A stretch of 64,000 nt of DNA from an uncultured Tateyamaria sp. (lineage in GTDB: Bacteria > Pseudomonadota > Alphaproteobacteria > Rhodobacterales > Rhodobacteraceae): assembly GCF_947494755.1 (NCBI RefSeq), contig NZ_CANLVZ010000008.1, positions 114,739 through 178,738 on the forward strand. Direction: 5' to 3'. A model generated the notes under the pieces. The model was not told the DNA's origin. It searched no databases and saw only the letters and a list, made by a program, of their open reading frames with translations. Position numbers and translations under genes: made by a program. This document shows, piece after piece, positions 52,985 to 61,943 of this stretch (the first letter of the stretch is position 1; every line of letters begins with the position of its first letter).

Positions 52985-54362
52985 GCGGAGCGCATTAAGA
53001 TCAGGCTGTGCCGGCGAGCGAAACAGACGCGGGTGCCCGACCATTGAGAGACATTCAGCCGAAACCTTTATGCTCTAATGCTGCCGGTTCCGCAGGACTC
53101 TCACTCCAACGTCACAACCGTTTGGTGAGGGCGCTAAGGGTGCGCGAAATACGGTAAATCTTGGAGTCCTAGTCCTCAACCAAGCGAGCTGCTTTTGGTC
53201 AAATCGCAGGCCCTTCCGCAATTTCCTCTTTCTGTTCCTAGCGCCTCGCGCGTCACTCACACCACGAGACCCCCCCCAGCCTAAGCATCGCTTTTCGGTT
53301 TTGCTGGCTCACTGACAGCCATCGCCCACTTCATAGCCGAGGTATGAACCTTAAGTTTACCCGACATTCCTGCCTTGATACGCCACGCACGTGAAAGCGG
53401 TTGGCTTCTTAAGGGATTTTCGCATGTTGGCGAACAACTGAAAAAGGTCAGGTACCAGGGTCGTACGCGTGGGCGTTGGCACCGAACTTGGTGCCTAAAT
53501 TTCCCCCAGGCATCAGCAAGTACAAATTTTCGCAGCTCAATCGACGCCTTCGCAGACAATCCGAGATTAAATGAACAACCGGGCGCTCCGCCAGAACCGC
53601 TTCGGGTTTTGATAAGACTTGGGTTGGGATCGTCATCGCAGTTCGCGGACTTCATCGGTTGTGGCTCCAACCTCTGCCAAGGCAGTTTTCACAGTTTCGA
53701 GTCGTATTGCTTCGCTGCTGTCGAAACGGATCGTCAGGCATTTTCGGATGGATGCCGCGATAACGTTCATCGCAGCCATTGCGCCTCCCCACCAAGCAGC
53801 GGAAATCCAACTGATTTCATCTGCGTCATGCGTCTACGGATCGGCGCTCCTACTGCCCAGCTACACATCAGGTCGAACAGAACCCCAAAACTGCTCCACC
53901 ACCGATACCGGCGGGGTTTGAATTGAAGATCGGGGGCACACCAACCACCGCCAAGTAACCCAGCAAAGCCGAGAGATTTACAGCTTTCGTCCATTGCTTG
54001 CGGGAATATACTGGCCAATCATGCGTAGTAGTAAACTATCGAAACAGGCTGAGACCGCCAGACCGGTCTCACGAAACCGGACCTTTGCCGCATGTTGTCT
54101 ATTTGCGTGGCCCGGGCTCACATCTGCTGTCAGCCACGTTGCGGCGTTTTGGGGCGGATCCTGAACCCTCGGCCTCAGAGGCAGCCCAAATCTGACTTAG
54201 AGAACAGCGTCCGAAGCGACAATGCGGTATTCACGCAAAGCCAACATTCGTCGGTGTAACCTCGTTGTCTTCATTTTATCAAATGATGTCAGAGCAAATG
54301 TTTTTCAGGCAATTCGGATGGCTTGGTGTCCGAAAGCAGATTGCAACGCATGCTTTGAAACA
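52985..54362. other. Gene-poor stretch of about 1.4 kb
   Basis: No recognisable gene except the short ORF described separately. By eye the base composition is lower in GC than the neighbours, and the open frames present read as low-complexity or stop-interrupted. A pair of arms ACTCCAA (near 53108) and TTGGAGT (near 53160) could form a structure. A run of eight C residues lies near 53271. It may be a decayed insertion or intergenic filler; I cannot identify its origin. No integrase, transposase or tRNA was seen. Confidence 0.6.
53633..53779 (-). CDS. Candidate 48-residue small protein
   Basis: An ATG at 53779 on the minus strand is preceded by GGGGAGG at proper spacing and opens MAAMNVIAASIRKCLTIRFD, running 48 codons to a TGA at 53633. 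The second half (ETVKTALAEVGATTDEVREL) looks like an amphipathic helix. It also overlaps the end of another 83-codon frame upstream (stop at 53767), which has tryptophan-rich content and no recognised family. The ribosome site and amphipathicity support a real gene, but no homologue is known to me and the surrounding stretch is otherwise non-coding. Confidence 0.4.
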   Translation of the reverse strand: MAAMNVIAASIRKCLTIRFDSSEAIRLETVKTALAEVGATTDEVRELR

Positions 54363-55844
54363 TCAGCCCTGACTATCAGTCAGAGCTGCCCCAGCGCCCG
54401 CAAGTCTGCCGAACACTGCACCTGATGTCAGACCAGAGCCACCAGGGTAGCCCTCAAAAAAGACCCCGCCGACCATCTCCCCGGCGGCAAAGAGACCGCC
54501 GATTGCGCTGTCATCCTCTTTCAGGACCGCGCCGCTATCGGACACTTTCAGTCCACCGTAGGTAAACGTAATGCCGCCCGTGACCGGATAGGCTTTGAAC
54601 GGTGGCGTATCCAGCTTTTGCGCCCAGTTCGACTTTGGCAATGGCAGGCCCGCTGTGTCCTTGCCGTCCAAACGTGTTGGGTCAAAAGCGACACTGCTAT
54701 TCACCCCGGCATTATAGGCCCTGAGCGTTGCGAGCGCGGCTGGCGCGTCTACACCATCCAGCAAGCCACACAACGCCTCAAGCGTGTCCGCTTCAACGAA
54801 ATGAGCATCGTGAAAGCGATATTCCGCGTAAAGCAGATCCTCCACTTTCGCATCGAAAATCTGCCATGCGAAGTGCCCGGGCTGTTCCAGCACGGCTTTG
54901 CCGAATTGTGCGTAAGTGTAGTTGCGGAAGTTCTCACCCTCATCGACAAACCGGTCCCCGTTCGCGTTCAACATGACCCCAAGGAAATAGCAGATCTTGC
55001 GGTAGTTTTTTCGCTCGGACGCGGGGAGATCGAGGTTGGCAAAGTCAGGCATATGCAGATCCATCGGGGTGGCGTGACACCCATCAATCAGCCCGTATCG
55101 CTGCGCACCCACGTCAGTTGCCATCGCCAGACCGTCGCCCGTGTTCATCGGCGTGCCGCGTACTTTGGCCTTGTCCCAATGCCCGCCCATCCAGTCGCGG
55201 CGCAGCTTTGTACTGGCCTCAAACCCGCCACATGCAAGGATTACAGCGTCTGCGCTGATCGCCTCAGCCCCGACCATAACGCCGGTCACCTTGCCGTTCT
55301 CCGTCAGCAGGGCCGTCACGGCGCTGTTGTACCGGATGACGCCGCCCAGACGCTCAAAGGCGGCAAGCTCCATGTCAAACAGCCCCACGCCTTCGTTCTC
55401 GGCAGCAAGCGTCAGCCCACCCCAAAACACATGGCGACCTTCCCTTTCGAAACTTTGGCGCGAATAGATCGGCTCGAACTTCACGCCGTGCCCGCCGAGC
55501 CATTGCATCGCGGGGAGGGAGCCTCCGACAAGTCGCGCCTGCTCTGCCGACAAGGGCCGCCCGCCGTTAAAGCCGAGCAAATCCTCAGTAAATTTCGCCT
55601 CTGTGTAACCACCGAAATCGGTGACGGTGAGCCGGGGATCATCGGGGTCCTTCAGCAGTGGCAGCAGGTCATCGATATTGTCATAGGCAAAGCGCATTGC
55701 ACCAGCCGTGTATTTCGTGTTTCCCCCGGCAAGGTCCTGACCGGCTTTTTCCAACATCAGCACGCTGGCACCCGCCTCGAGTGCCGCGATGCCGGCGCAC
55801 ATTGCTGCATTGCCGGACCCGACGACGATGATCTGCTTTGACAT
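54363..55844 (-). CDS. tcuA: TcuA-like FAD-dependent tricarballylate dehydrogenase
   Basis: A 493-residue flavoprotein of the fumarate reductase/succinate dehydrogenase class. It starts KQIIVVGSGNAAMCAGIAAL and then LMLEKAGQDLAGGNT, the FAD-binding motifs; FTYGGLKVSDSGAVL and AGEMVGGVFFEGYPGGSGL near the end are typical of tricarballylate dehydrogenase TcuA, which oxidises tricarballylate to cis-aconitate. It is divergent from a GntR regulator across an operator-like repeat. A GAGGAG ribosome site precedes the ATG. A TcuB-type partner is absent, so the electron acceptor is unknown. Confidence 0.85.
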   Translation of the reverse strand: MSKQIIVVGSGNAAMCAGIAALEAGASVLMLEKAGQDLAGGNTKYTAGAMRFAYDNIDDLLPLLKDPDDPRLTVTDFGGYTEAKFTEDLLGFNGGRPLSAEQARLVGGSLPAMQWLGGHGVKFEPIYSRQSFEREGRHVFWGGLTLAAENEGVGLFDMELAAFERLGGVIRYNSAVTALLTENGKVTGVMVGAEAISADAVILACGGFEASTKLRRDWMGGHWDKAKVRGTPMNTGDGLAMATDVGAQRYGLIDGCHATPMDLHMPDFANLDLPASERKNYRKICYFLGVMLNANGDRFVDEGENFRNYTYAQFGKAVLEQPGHFAWQIFDAKVEDLLYAEYRFHDAHFVEADTLEALCGLLDGVDAPAALATLRAYNAGVNSSVAFDPTRLDGKDTAGLPLPKSNWAQKLDTPPFKAYPVTGGITFTYGGLKVSDSGAVLKEDDSAIGGLFAAGEMVGGVFFEGYPGGSGLTSGAVFGRLAGAGAALTDSQG

Positions 55845-55871
55845 TGCGAACTCTCCTCTTTACACCATTGT

Positions 55872-55887
55872 GTATCCAGGCGGATAC
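55872..55887. promoter_or_regulatory. Candidate GntR operator, site 1
   Basis: GTATCC-AGGC-GGATAC, a perfect 6-4-6 inverted repeat flanked by TT and AA, between tcuA (start 55844) and the GntR gene (start 55910). It shares the TGTAT-N8-ATACA frame with the repeat at 58775-58796. Binding is inferred. Confidence 0.6.
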
Positions 55888-55909
55888 AATTTGCAAAGTA
55901 TGAATTCAA

Positions 55910-56557
55910 ATGACGGATAATCAGACCAATCTTTCTCAGGGCAGCATGGCCTTTTCAGCGCTTATGCACGCGATTGAAACTGGCGTTTATCAACCTGGCG
56001 ACAGGCTGCGTGAAGTTGAGATCGCCGAACGCTTGTCCCTGTCCCGCACCCCAATCCGCGAAGCCCTGCGCCGGTTGGAAGCAGAAAACATTGTCGAACA
56101 CCGTCCTCGCGTAGGCGCTGTCATTCGCCGTCTCGGGCAGGCCGAACTCGTCGAACTATACGAAATGCGCCTTGTGTTAGAGCGGACCGCTGCCGAGATG
56201 GCCGCCAAACACAGTGTCGAGGCCGAGGTGGATGCGCTCGCCGCGCTGAACGCGGAGATAGGCGGCAGCTGCGAGGACGCCGCGCGCGCTGCCGCCATCA
56301 ATCAGAAGTTCCACCGCGCGATCTATCTGGCGGGACGCAATCGCTTCTTGCTGGACGCCGCGCGTGCGATGAACAATGCGCTGTTACTGCTTGGCCCAAC
56401 CACATTGGCGGATGCGGAACGTATCGCGACAGTCACCCATCAGCACAGCCAAATCATCGACGCGATCAGCGCAGGTGACATTGAAGGCGCAGGCGTTGCG
56501 GCAAAGGCGCATTTGCAGACCTCGCTGCGTTACCGACTGAAGGTCATGCGCGGGTGA
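55910..56557 (+). CDS. GntR-family (FadR/FCD-type) transcriptional regulator
   Basis: A 215-residue regulator with an N-terminal winged helix (TGVYQPGDRLREVEIAERLS, then SRTPIREALRRLEAENIV) and a C-terminal all-helical FCD ligand domain (YEMRLVLERTAAEMA, NQKFHRAIYLAGRN with candidate metal residues). It is divergent from tcuA and overlaps the AbrB-family gene downstream by four bases. It probably controls the tricarboxylate genes through two similar sites. Citrate-type or other carboxylate effectors are common for this class. Confidence 0.93.
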   Translation: MTDNQTNLSQGSMAFSALMHAIETGVYQPGDRLREVEIAERLSLSRTPIREALRRLEAENIVEHRPRVGAVIRRLGQAELVELYEMRLVLERTAAEMAAKHSVEAEVDALAALNAEIGGSCEDAARAAAINQKFHRAIYLAGRNRFLLDAARAMNNALLLLGPTTLADAERIATVTHQHSQIIDAISAGDIEGAGVAAKAHLQTSLRYRLKVMRG

Positions 56558-57576
56558 TACGTGTCGCGCTTACCCATGGGATTGCCGGGGTTGGCGTGCT
56601 TGCCTTTCATCTGCTGGCCCTGCCGTTGCCGTGGCTGCTTGGACCGATTGCCGCTTGCCTCATGGCGGCCCTGATGGGTGTGCCGATGAAAAGCATTCCG
56701 GTGCTCAACAACGCCATGCGCTCAATCCTTGGGGTCGCGGTCGGGGCGACCTTCACAACGGCTTTGGTCCTCAGCATGGCGGGCTATTGGCCGACCCTTT
56801 TGCTTGTCCCGGTGATGGTCTTTGTCATTGGGTTGATCGGGGTTCCCTACTTCCAACGCCTTTGGGGTTTTGACTTCGCAACCAGCTATTATTCGGCCAT
56901 GCCCGGCGGCTTGCAGGATATGCTGTTGTTCGGTGAGGACGCGGGCGGTGATGTGCGCGCCTTGTCCTTGATCCACGCCACACGGGTCATGGTAATTGTG
57001 GTCGCTTTGCCCTTCATTCTGAAGGGGTATTGGGACGTCGATCTGAGCAATCCACCCGGCGTTCCCGCAGCCACCCTGCCCGTCACGCAACTGGCGCTGA
57101 TGGTGGTTGCTGGCCTTGCGGGTTGGCAGATCGCCAAGGCCGTGGGGCTATTCGGGGCCTCAATCCTCGGGCCGATGATCCTGGCCGGTATTCTTGCGAT
57201 GCTTGGCATTTTGGAGCACCGCCCACCGTCTGAGGCGATCTGGGCCGCGCAGTTCTTTATCGGCATGACCGTGGGCACAAAATACGCAGGGGTCACAGGT
57301 CACGAAGTACGCCGCGATGTGGTCGCGGCGCTTGGATTTTGCGTGATCCTGTTGGTTCTCTCCGCACTTTTCGTTGAGGTAATCCACCTCTTTGTCCTTG
57401 CCCCGCCGATGGAGACGTTGTTGGCCTTTGCGCCGGGTGGTCAGGCGGAAATGACGGTGCTGGCATTGATTGCTGGCGCAGATATGGCTTTTGTGATCGC
57501 GCACCACGTTCTGCGGATTGTGACGGTGATTGTGGGGGCTCCGATCGCAGCCAAGCTGTTCAGGCGCGCGGGTTGA
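56554..57576 (+). CDS. AbrB-family membrane protein (PF05145 type)
   Basis: A 340-residue membrane protein with about ten helices and two similar halves, the family's hallmark LPLPWLLGPIAACLMAALMG in the first and VGLFGASILGPMILAGILAM in the second, with SAMPGGLQDMLLFGEDAGGD between. Members were called AbrB or ammonia monooxygenase-like, but most have no known function and may act as transporters or regulators of transport. Here it follows the GntR gene with a four-base overlap. It converges with the 2-hydroxyacid dehydrogenase gene, overlapping its 3' end by 17 bp. Confidence 0.85.
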   Translation: MIRVALTHGIAGVGVLAFHLLALPLPWLLGPIAACLMAALMGVPMKSIPVLNNAMRSILGVAVGATFTTALVLSMAGYWPTLLLVPVMVFVIGLIGVPYFQRLWGFDFATSYYSAMPGGLQDMLLFGEDAGGDVRALSLIHATRVMVIVVALPFILKGYWDVDLSNPPGVPAATLPVTQLALMVVAGLAGWQIAKAVGLFGASILGPMILAGILAMLGILEHRPPSEAIWAAQFFIGMTVGTKYAGVTGHEVRRDVVAALGFCVILLVLSALFVEVIHLFVLAPPMETLLAFAPGGQAEMTVLALIAGADMAFVIAHHVLRIVTVIVGAPIAAKLFRRAG

Positions 57577-58522
57577 TCACGTTGATCGGAGATCCTGCGG
57601 CATAAGCGTTGATCTGATCGAATATATCGCTGAATTGCAGATCAAATTCATCCTCCGTTACATAGCCGATATGCGGCGTTGGCAGGACGTTCGGATGGGT
57701 GAGCAGGATGTTTTCGACATCGCGCATGGGCTCATGATCAAAAACATCAATAGCGGCATGAATGCGCCCTTTTGCAATTTCATCCTCAAGGACACCGGGG
57801 GCGATCAGGCCCGAACGCGACGTATTCACCAGCAAGCTGCGCGGGCCCATGGCGGCGAGGTCGGCAGCGGTGATGATCCCCTTGGTTGTCGGCTTCAATC
57901 TGACGTGCAGGCTGACCACATCAGAGGTCGCAAAGAACGCCTCCCGGCTTTCTGCCACGCGGCGTCCATCGGCCTGCGCCCGCGCGCGCCCGTCGTCCGA
58001 GGCCCACCACTGCACCTGCATGCCAATGGCTTCGACATAGCCTGCAACCGCCCGTGCGATCCGCCCATAGCCATAAAGCCCGAGCGTGCGCCCGCGCAAT
58101 GTTCGCCCAACGTCCATCTGCCAGTCACCCGCCCGGATCGAGGCCACTTGCTGCGGGATCTGCCGGTAGCTGGCGAGGATCAGCGCCAAAGTCATCTCCG
58201 CAGCCGCATAGGATGGCGTGTCAGCGTGCATGTTCGAACACAGCATCACAGTGTTATCCGTGCAGGCCTGCACGTTGATATGCGGGTAGACGCTGCGCTG
58301 GCTGATCAGTTGCAGATTTGGAAGTTGGGCCAGCAACTCCGCGCCTATCTTTGTGCGTTCCCGAAACAGCACAAGCGCCTCGGCACCTTGAATACGCACG
58401 GCCAGCTTGTCGGGGTCCGGCTCATGATCGGTCCACACGGTGACGTCATGGCTGGCAAGTTTCTCGAAGCAGGGCAGGTCACGGAGCGTGTCAAACCAGT
58501 CGTCGAGAATATGGACCTTCAT
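57560..58522 (-). CDS. D-2-hydroxyacid dehydrogenase family protein
   Basis: A 320-residue NAD(P)-dependent dehydrogenase. Motifs: the Rossmann LGLYGYGRIARAVAGYV, the catalytic R in LLVNTSRSGLIAP, the E in HAAIDVFDHEPM and the H in VLPTPHIGYVTEDE. Together these are the R-E-H triad of the family (glyoxylate, phosphoglycerate and D-lactate dehydrogenases). Substrate unknown; a hydroxy tricarboxylate or 2-hydroxyglutarate-type acid is plausible by context. It overlaps the small gene upstream by four bases. Confidence 0.9.
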   Translation of the reverse strand: MKVHILDDWFDTLRDLPCFEKLASHDVTVWTDHEPDPDKLAVRIQGAEALVLFRERTKIGAELLAQLPNLQLISQRSVYPHINVQACTDNTVMLCSNMHADTPSYAAAEMTLALILASYRQIPQQVASIRAGDWQMDVGRTLRGRTLGLYGYGRIARAVAGYVEAIGMQVQWWASDDGRARAQADGRRVAESREAFFATSDVVSLHVRLKPTTKGIITAADLAAMGPRSLLVNTSRSGLIAPGVLEDEIAKGRIHAAIDVFDHEPMRDVENILLTHPNVLPTPHIGYVTEDEFDLQFSDIFDQINAYAAGSPINVINPRA

Positions 58523-58758
58523 CGGCTTTCGACACCCGCATTCGGTGCAGGCGTACGCGGCGTGGGGATGAACACAGGCTGGTCGAGTTGAAAGATAGCC
58601 TGCGTGACGCGCTGGCGCTCTTGCAACAGGTGGTTGAACTGCGCATCGCAGCCGGAGATCGGCGTTGGATAGTCAATAATTTCACTGTGAATGGCGGCCC
58701 GCGCCTCTTGCAAGGTTCGCTTGGCAGTCTTGAGCAAGTCTTCATATGTTGTCTGCAT
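58519..58758 (-). CDS. Small hypothetical protein
   Basis: A 79-residue mostly helical, charged protein starting MQTTYEDLLKTAKRTLQEAR. No domain recognised. It heads a two-gene unit with the 2-hydroxyacid dehydrogenase (overlap ATGA) directly downstream of the candidate GntR operator at 58775-58796, which supports it as a real gene. Its function is unknown. Confidence 0.7.
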   Translation of the reverse strand: MQTTYEDLLKTAKRTLQEARAAIHSEIIDYPTPISGCDAQFNHLLQERQRVTQAIFQLDQPVFIPTPRTPAPNAGVESR

Positions 58759-58774
58759 TGGTCCCCTCCATTTT

Positions 58775-58796
58775 ATTGTATACCATAGTATACAAT
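58775..58796. promoter_or_regulatory. Candidate GntR operator, site 2
   Basis: ATTGTATAC-CATA-GTATACAAT, a perfect 9-4-9 inverted repeat just before the small gene at 58758 and just after the PrpF-type gene. It is the canonical TTGTATAC/GTATACAA pattern seen in FCD-type GntR sites and resembles site 1 in the tcuA/gntR promoter. Confidence 0.7.
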
Positions 58797-58798
58797 AA

Positions 58799-59890
58799 CT
58801 ACGCCTTTGTCCAGATTGCCGTCGGGATCATCACCTCACCCCGTGCCAGCAGCCTGGCGGTGCGCACCAACCCGGCAGAGCGCAGGTCTATTCCGTCGTT
58901 TGTCAGGTCATAATCGACCAGTACATCAATCTGGCCGCTGGCGTGTTCCAGCGTGATGGTCGCGGGGCGTTCATTGGATCGCGCCGCCATGCCCTCGGCC
59001 ACGGTCCCCGGTGTCAACGCACAGGAGGCAAGACACTGCGCGCCGGTCACGGCCATCGCCGGATGTGCCGTCCACGGCATGAAGTAACGGGCCGCGATTG
59101 TGCCGCCGTCACGGGCGGCCGCCAGAAGACCGAACTTGGGTGTGACGGATGTTGCAACATTTGCGATGCCCATGGCCTCTCCAGCCTGGATGCGAATAGC
59201 CTCCATAGCCGCGAAAAATGCGGTATTCTCGTTGAGGGTGTCCGCGCTTTCATAACCTGTCAGCCCAAACGTTTCGGCCCGCGCGATGGCCATGGGCATT
59301 GCCACGTCCATGCAGGTCACATCCACGCCGTTGAACGTGTCGATCAAGTTACCTGTCGGCAAGAGGGCACCAGTGGCCCCACCCACGGTATCCATGAATT
59401 GCAACGCCACAGGGGCGGCGGTGCCGGGCACGCCGTCGATGCTGGCTGTGCCATCATAAATCGCGCCATCAGGTGAGGTCCGCACCTTGGCCACCACCCG
59501 GGCCCCGGTGTTTACGGCGCGGATATTAAGGGTGGTTTCGGCTTCGCGCGCAGGGATCAACCCCATCTCGATCGCCGCAGGGCCAACCCCCGAAAGTATA
59601 TTTCCGCAGGTCGGTTTGAAATCGACGGTTCGATCCGCGACGCTCACCTGCGCAAAGAAATAGTCGACATCAGCCCAGTCGTCTGTCGACCTCGACAGCA
59701 TCGCGACTTTGGTTGTCACCGCGTTCCCCCCACCGATCCCGTCGATATTCAGCGGGTGGCCAGACCCGACCATGGCGATCAGAACTTCGGCCAGGCTCTC
59801 CAGGTCTTCGGGCAGATCAGCGCGGTTGAGATACGGCCCCCGCGATGTCCCGCCGCGCATGAACAAAAAGGGGATCGCAGTCTGTGTCAT
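58799..59890 (-). CDS. PrpF/GalD-family isomerase (4-oxalomesaconate tautomerase/2-methylaconitate isomerase-like)
   Basis: A 363-residue protein with the two-lobed diaminopimelate epimerase-like fold. Motifs are FMRGGTSRGPYL near the N terminus, IGGGNAVTTKVAM, DFKPTCGNILSGVGPAAIE with the first catalytic cysteine, and GAQCLASC in the C-terminal lobe. Family members isomerise double bonds of aconitate-type acids. In a tricarballylate cluster it may act on cis/trans- or methyl-aconitate. The ATG at 59890 overlaps the TctAB stop (ATGA); the frame further upstream is not family-like. Confidence 0.88.
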   Translation of the reverse strand: MTQTAIPFLFMRGGTSRGPYLNRADLPEDLESLAEVLIAMVGSGHPLNIDGIGGGNAVTTKVAMLSRSTDDWADVDYFFAQVSVADRTVDFKPTCGNILSGVGPAAIEMGLIPAREAETTLNIRAVNTGARVVAKVRTSPDGAIYDGTASIDGVPGTAAPVALQFMDTVGGATGALLPTGNLIDTFNGVDVTCMDVAMPMAIARAETFGLTGYESADTLNENTAFFAAMEAIRIQAGEAMGIANVATSVTPKFGLLAAARDGGTIAARYFMPWTAHPAMAVTGAQCLASCALTPGTVAEGMAARSNERPATITLEHASGQIDVLVDYDLTNDGIDLRSAGLVRTARLLARGEVMIPTAIWTKA

Positions 59891-61914
59891 GTAAGTGGCC
59901 AGGGCAAATCGACGTAGGATTGCAGCAACCCCGGTGGGAAGTCGCGGTTCAGGGTCCACGCCATCGCGCAGATGAAGGCGATGCCGGCAGCGGTATAGAC
60001 CGTGGCATAGCCCCAACCCTTGCCTGCCCGGATGCGGATGAAAAGCAACAGGAAGCCCGCGAGTGCAAAGATGAAGCCAACAAGGGCGGACGCAATCAAC
60101 AGACTTGCAAACCACATAAGCGTCGCCCAAAGCCCGTGAATGTTGATGGCGGCATCCTCAGCCTCACGGTCGGCAAGAACAGGTGCAGTTTCGTCCGAGC
60201 GGATCATCTGCACGATCAGCAACGCACAGCCCACAAGGGCAACCGTAGCCACAAAGATCGGGAACACACGGTCCATCCGCGCAAAGTCTGGGATCACCGC
60301 AGAGTTCCAATAGGCCAGCCCGATGTAGGCCGTGATCGCGAGTAGAAAGACCATCGGCGCGCGTTTGCTGCCAGCGGCCACCGCCCCCTCGGCCTGAATG
60401 TTCTTTGCCTGCCGCAGGCCGATCACGACCGACAGCAACGTGATAATTACCAAGATGATAACAATGGGGCTGAACACATATTCCAGCCCCTCTTCAAAGC
60501 CGCGCCGGAAGCGGGATGCGCCGATCTGATAGGCTTGGTTGGTATAGCGCTCGGCTGGTGCCGACAGCACGAAACCGATCAGAAAGGCTGGTCGCGACCA
60601 GTCGAACCGGCGCATCAGGATACCCAGAAGGCCGATGCCAAAAAGTGCCACAAGGTCCCAGATTTCCTGCCGTGACTGGAAGGCTGCAAAGGCAATGATC
60701 ATGAACAAGAACGGGGCCAGCAGGGCAAAGCGAATTTCGGTCAGCTTCGCGATCCCGCCCGAGGCTGCGATGCAAATCAGTGTTCCCACCACGTTGGCGA
60801 GTGCCAGCAGCCAGACAATGGCGTAGGTGAAATCGAGGTTGTTCTTGAGCATCGACGGGCCGACTTCAATCGATCCGGTGCCAAGCAGAGCGACAGCTGA
60901 GATGAAAATCGCCATGGACCCAGACCCCGGAATGCCGAACAAGAGGGTCGGAACGAGCCCCCCGCCTTCCTTGGCGTTGTTTGAGCTTTCCGGCCCGATC
61001 ACACCACGCACATCGCCAGATCCGAATTGCGATTTGTCCCTGGCCGTTTGAACCGTGTGTCCATAAGCGATCCAGTCTACGACCGATCCACCAAGGCCCG
61101 GGATCACGCCCACGACCACACCAATCAACGAGCATCGCATGGACAGCCATTTGTTCGTCCACCAATCCTTAACGCCTGCGGCCCAACCTCCCCCAAGAGG
61201 CGCGCGGTCCGAAATGGCTTTGTCGCGGCGCATCAGGGCTACGATTTCAGGGATCGCGAAGATGCCAAGGCCGACGATGACCAGTTTCAGTCCGTCCACA
61301 AGGTAGGGCATGTCGTAAGTCGACATGCGCAGCGCACCAGAGCTGGCCCCCTCACCAATCGTTCCGACAAGGATACCAAGGCACGCGGCCACCAGCCCTT
61401 TGAGCGCGACGCGTCCGGCAAGGATGCCAACCATGGAGAGCCCGAAGATCGTTATCATCAACAGCTCGGGCGTCTGGAACAGCAGCACGATGGGGCGTGC
61501 GGCGAGTATGAAGACCGTCAGGAAGGCGGCCCCTACAAGGCCCCCAAAAAGCGAAGACGCGAATGCTGCAGACAAGGCGCGTGCGGCCATGCCTTTCTTG
61601 GCCATCGGGAAGCCGTCAAGCACGGTCGCTTGCGACGCGGATGACCCGGGTATCCCCATCAGTACCGAGGCAAAGGTGTCCGAGGTCGGCACCACCGCGA
61701 CCATCCCGATCATCAGGGCCAGGCCCGCCACAGGCTCCATCCCGAACATGAACGGTAGCAAAAGGGACAATCCAGCGATGCCGCCAAGCCCCGGAAAGAC
61801 ACCGATACAAAGGCCCATCACGACGCCGAGGACCAGAAAGCCGATGACATGCGGCTGCAGGATCATTGCGAATGCGTCGTTCAACGCAGGCAATGCGGTC
61901 GCAAAGACCTCCAT
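59887..61914 (-). CDS. TctA-TctB fusion, tripartite tricarboxylate transporter permease
   Basis: A 675-residue membrane protein in which both TTT permease subunits are joined. The first 500 residues form TctA, with GVFPGLGGIAGLSLLLPFMF and the second glycine-rich half (GVIPGLGGSVVDWIAYGHTV). The last 150 residues are TctB-like (four helices, from MVFLLAITAYIGLAYWNSAV). In most systems tctB is a separate small gene. The ATG at 61914 has GGAAGGGG upstream; a GTG at 61944 is an alternative. It is separated from tctC by a terminator-like hairpin at 61944-61978. Uptake of citrate-type acids is inferred. Confidence 0.9.
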   Translation of the reverse strand: MEVFATALPALNDAFAMILQPHVIGFLVLGVVMGLCIGVFPGLGGIAGLSLLLPFMFGMEPVAGLALMIGMVAVVPTSDTFASVLMGIPGSSASQATVLDGFPMAKKGMAARALSAAFASSLFGGLVGAAFLTVFILAARPIVLLFQTPELLMITIFGLSMVGILAGRVALKGLVAACLGILVGTIGEGASSGALRMSTYDMPYLVDGLKLVIVGLGIFAIPEIVALMRRDKAISDRAPLGGGWAAGVKDWWTNKWLSMRCSLIGVVVGVIPGLGGSVVDWIAYGHTVQTARDKSQFGSGDVRGVIGPESSNNAKEGGGLVPTLLFGIPGSGSMAIFISAVALLGTGSIEVGPSMLKNNLDFTYAIVWLLALANVVGTLICIAASGGIAKLTEIRFALLAPFLFMIIAFAAFQSRQEIWDLVALFGIGLLGILMRRFDWSRPAFLIGFVLSAPAERYTNQAYQIGASRFRRGFEEGLEYVFSPIVIILVIITLLSVVIGLRQAKNIQAEGAVAAGSKRAPMVFLLAITAYIGLAYWNSAVIPDFARMDRVFPIFVATVALVGCALLIVQMIRSDETAPVLADREAEDAAINIHGLWATLMWFASLLIASALVGFIFALAGFLLLFIRIRAGKGWGYATVYTAAGIAFICAMAWTLNRDFPPGLLQSYVDLPWPLT

Positions 61915-61943
61915 CGCCGGTCCCCTTCCATAGAAGTTAAGCA

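Noticed and set aside
53103-53166. ACTCCAA/TTGGAGT arms as ends of a small mobile element or a structured RNA
   Set aside because: Arms are only seven bases with no target duplication and no clear secondary pairing between them.
53281-53670. 129-codon minus-strand frame in the gene-poor stretch as a transposase remnant
   Set aside because: No transposase motif (DDE, HTH) or terminal inverted repeats could be recognised; it may be chance.
54618-55841. 407-codon plus-strand frame opposite tcuA
   Set aside because: Shadow of the flavoprotein gene; no motif and no start signal.
57530-58591. 353-codon plus-strand frame opposite the 2-hydroxyacid dehydrogenase
   Set aside because: The opposite strand encodes the full R-E-H triad protein, so this is a shadow.
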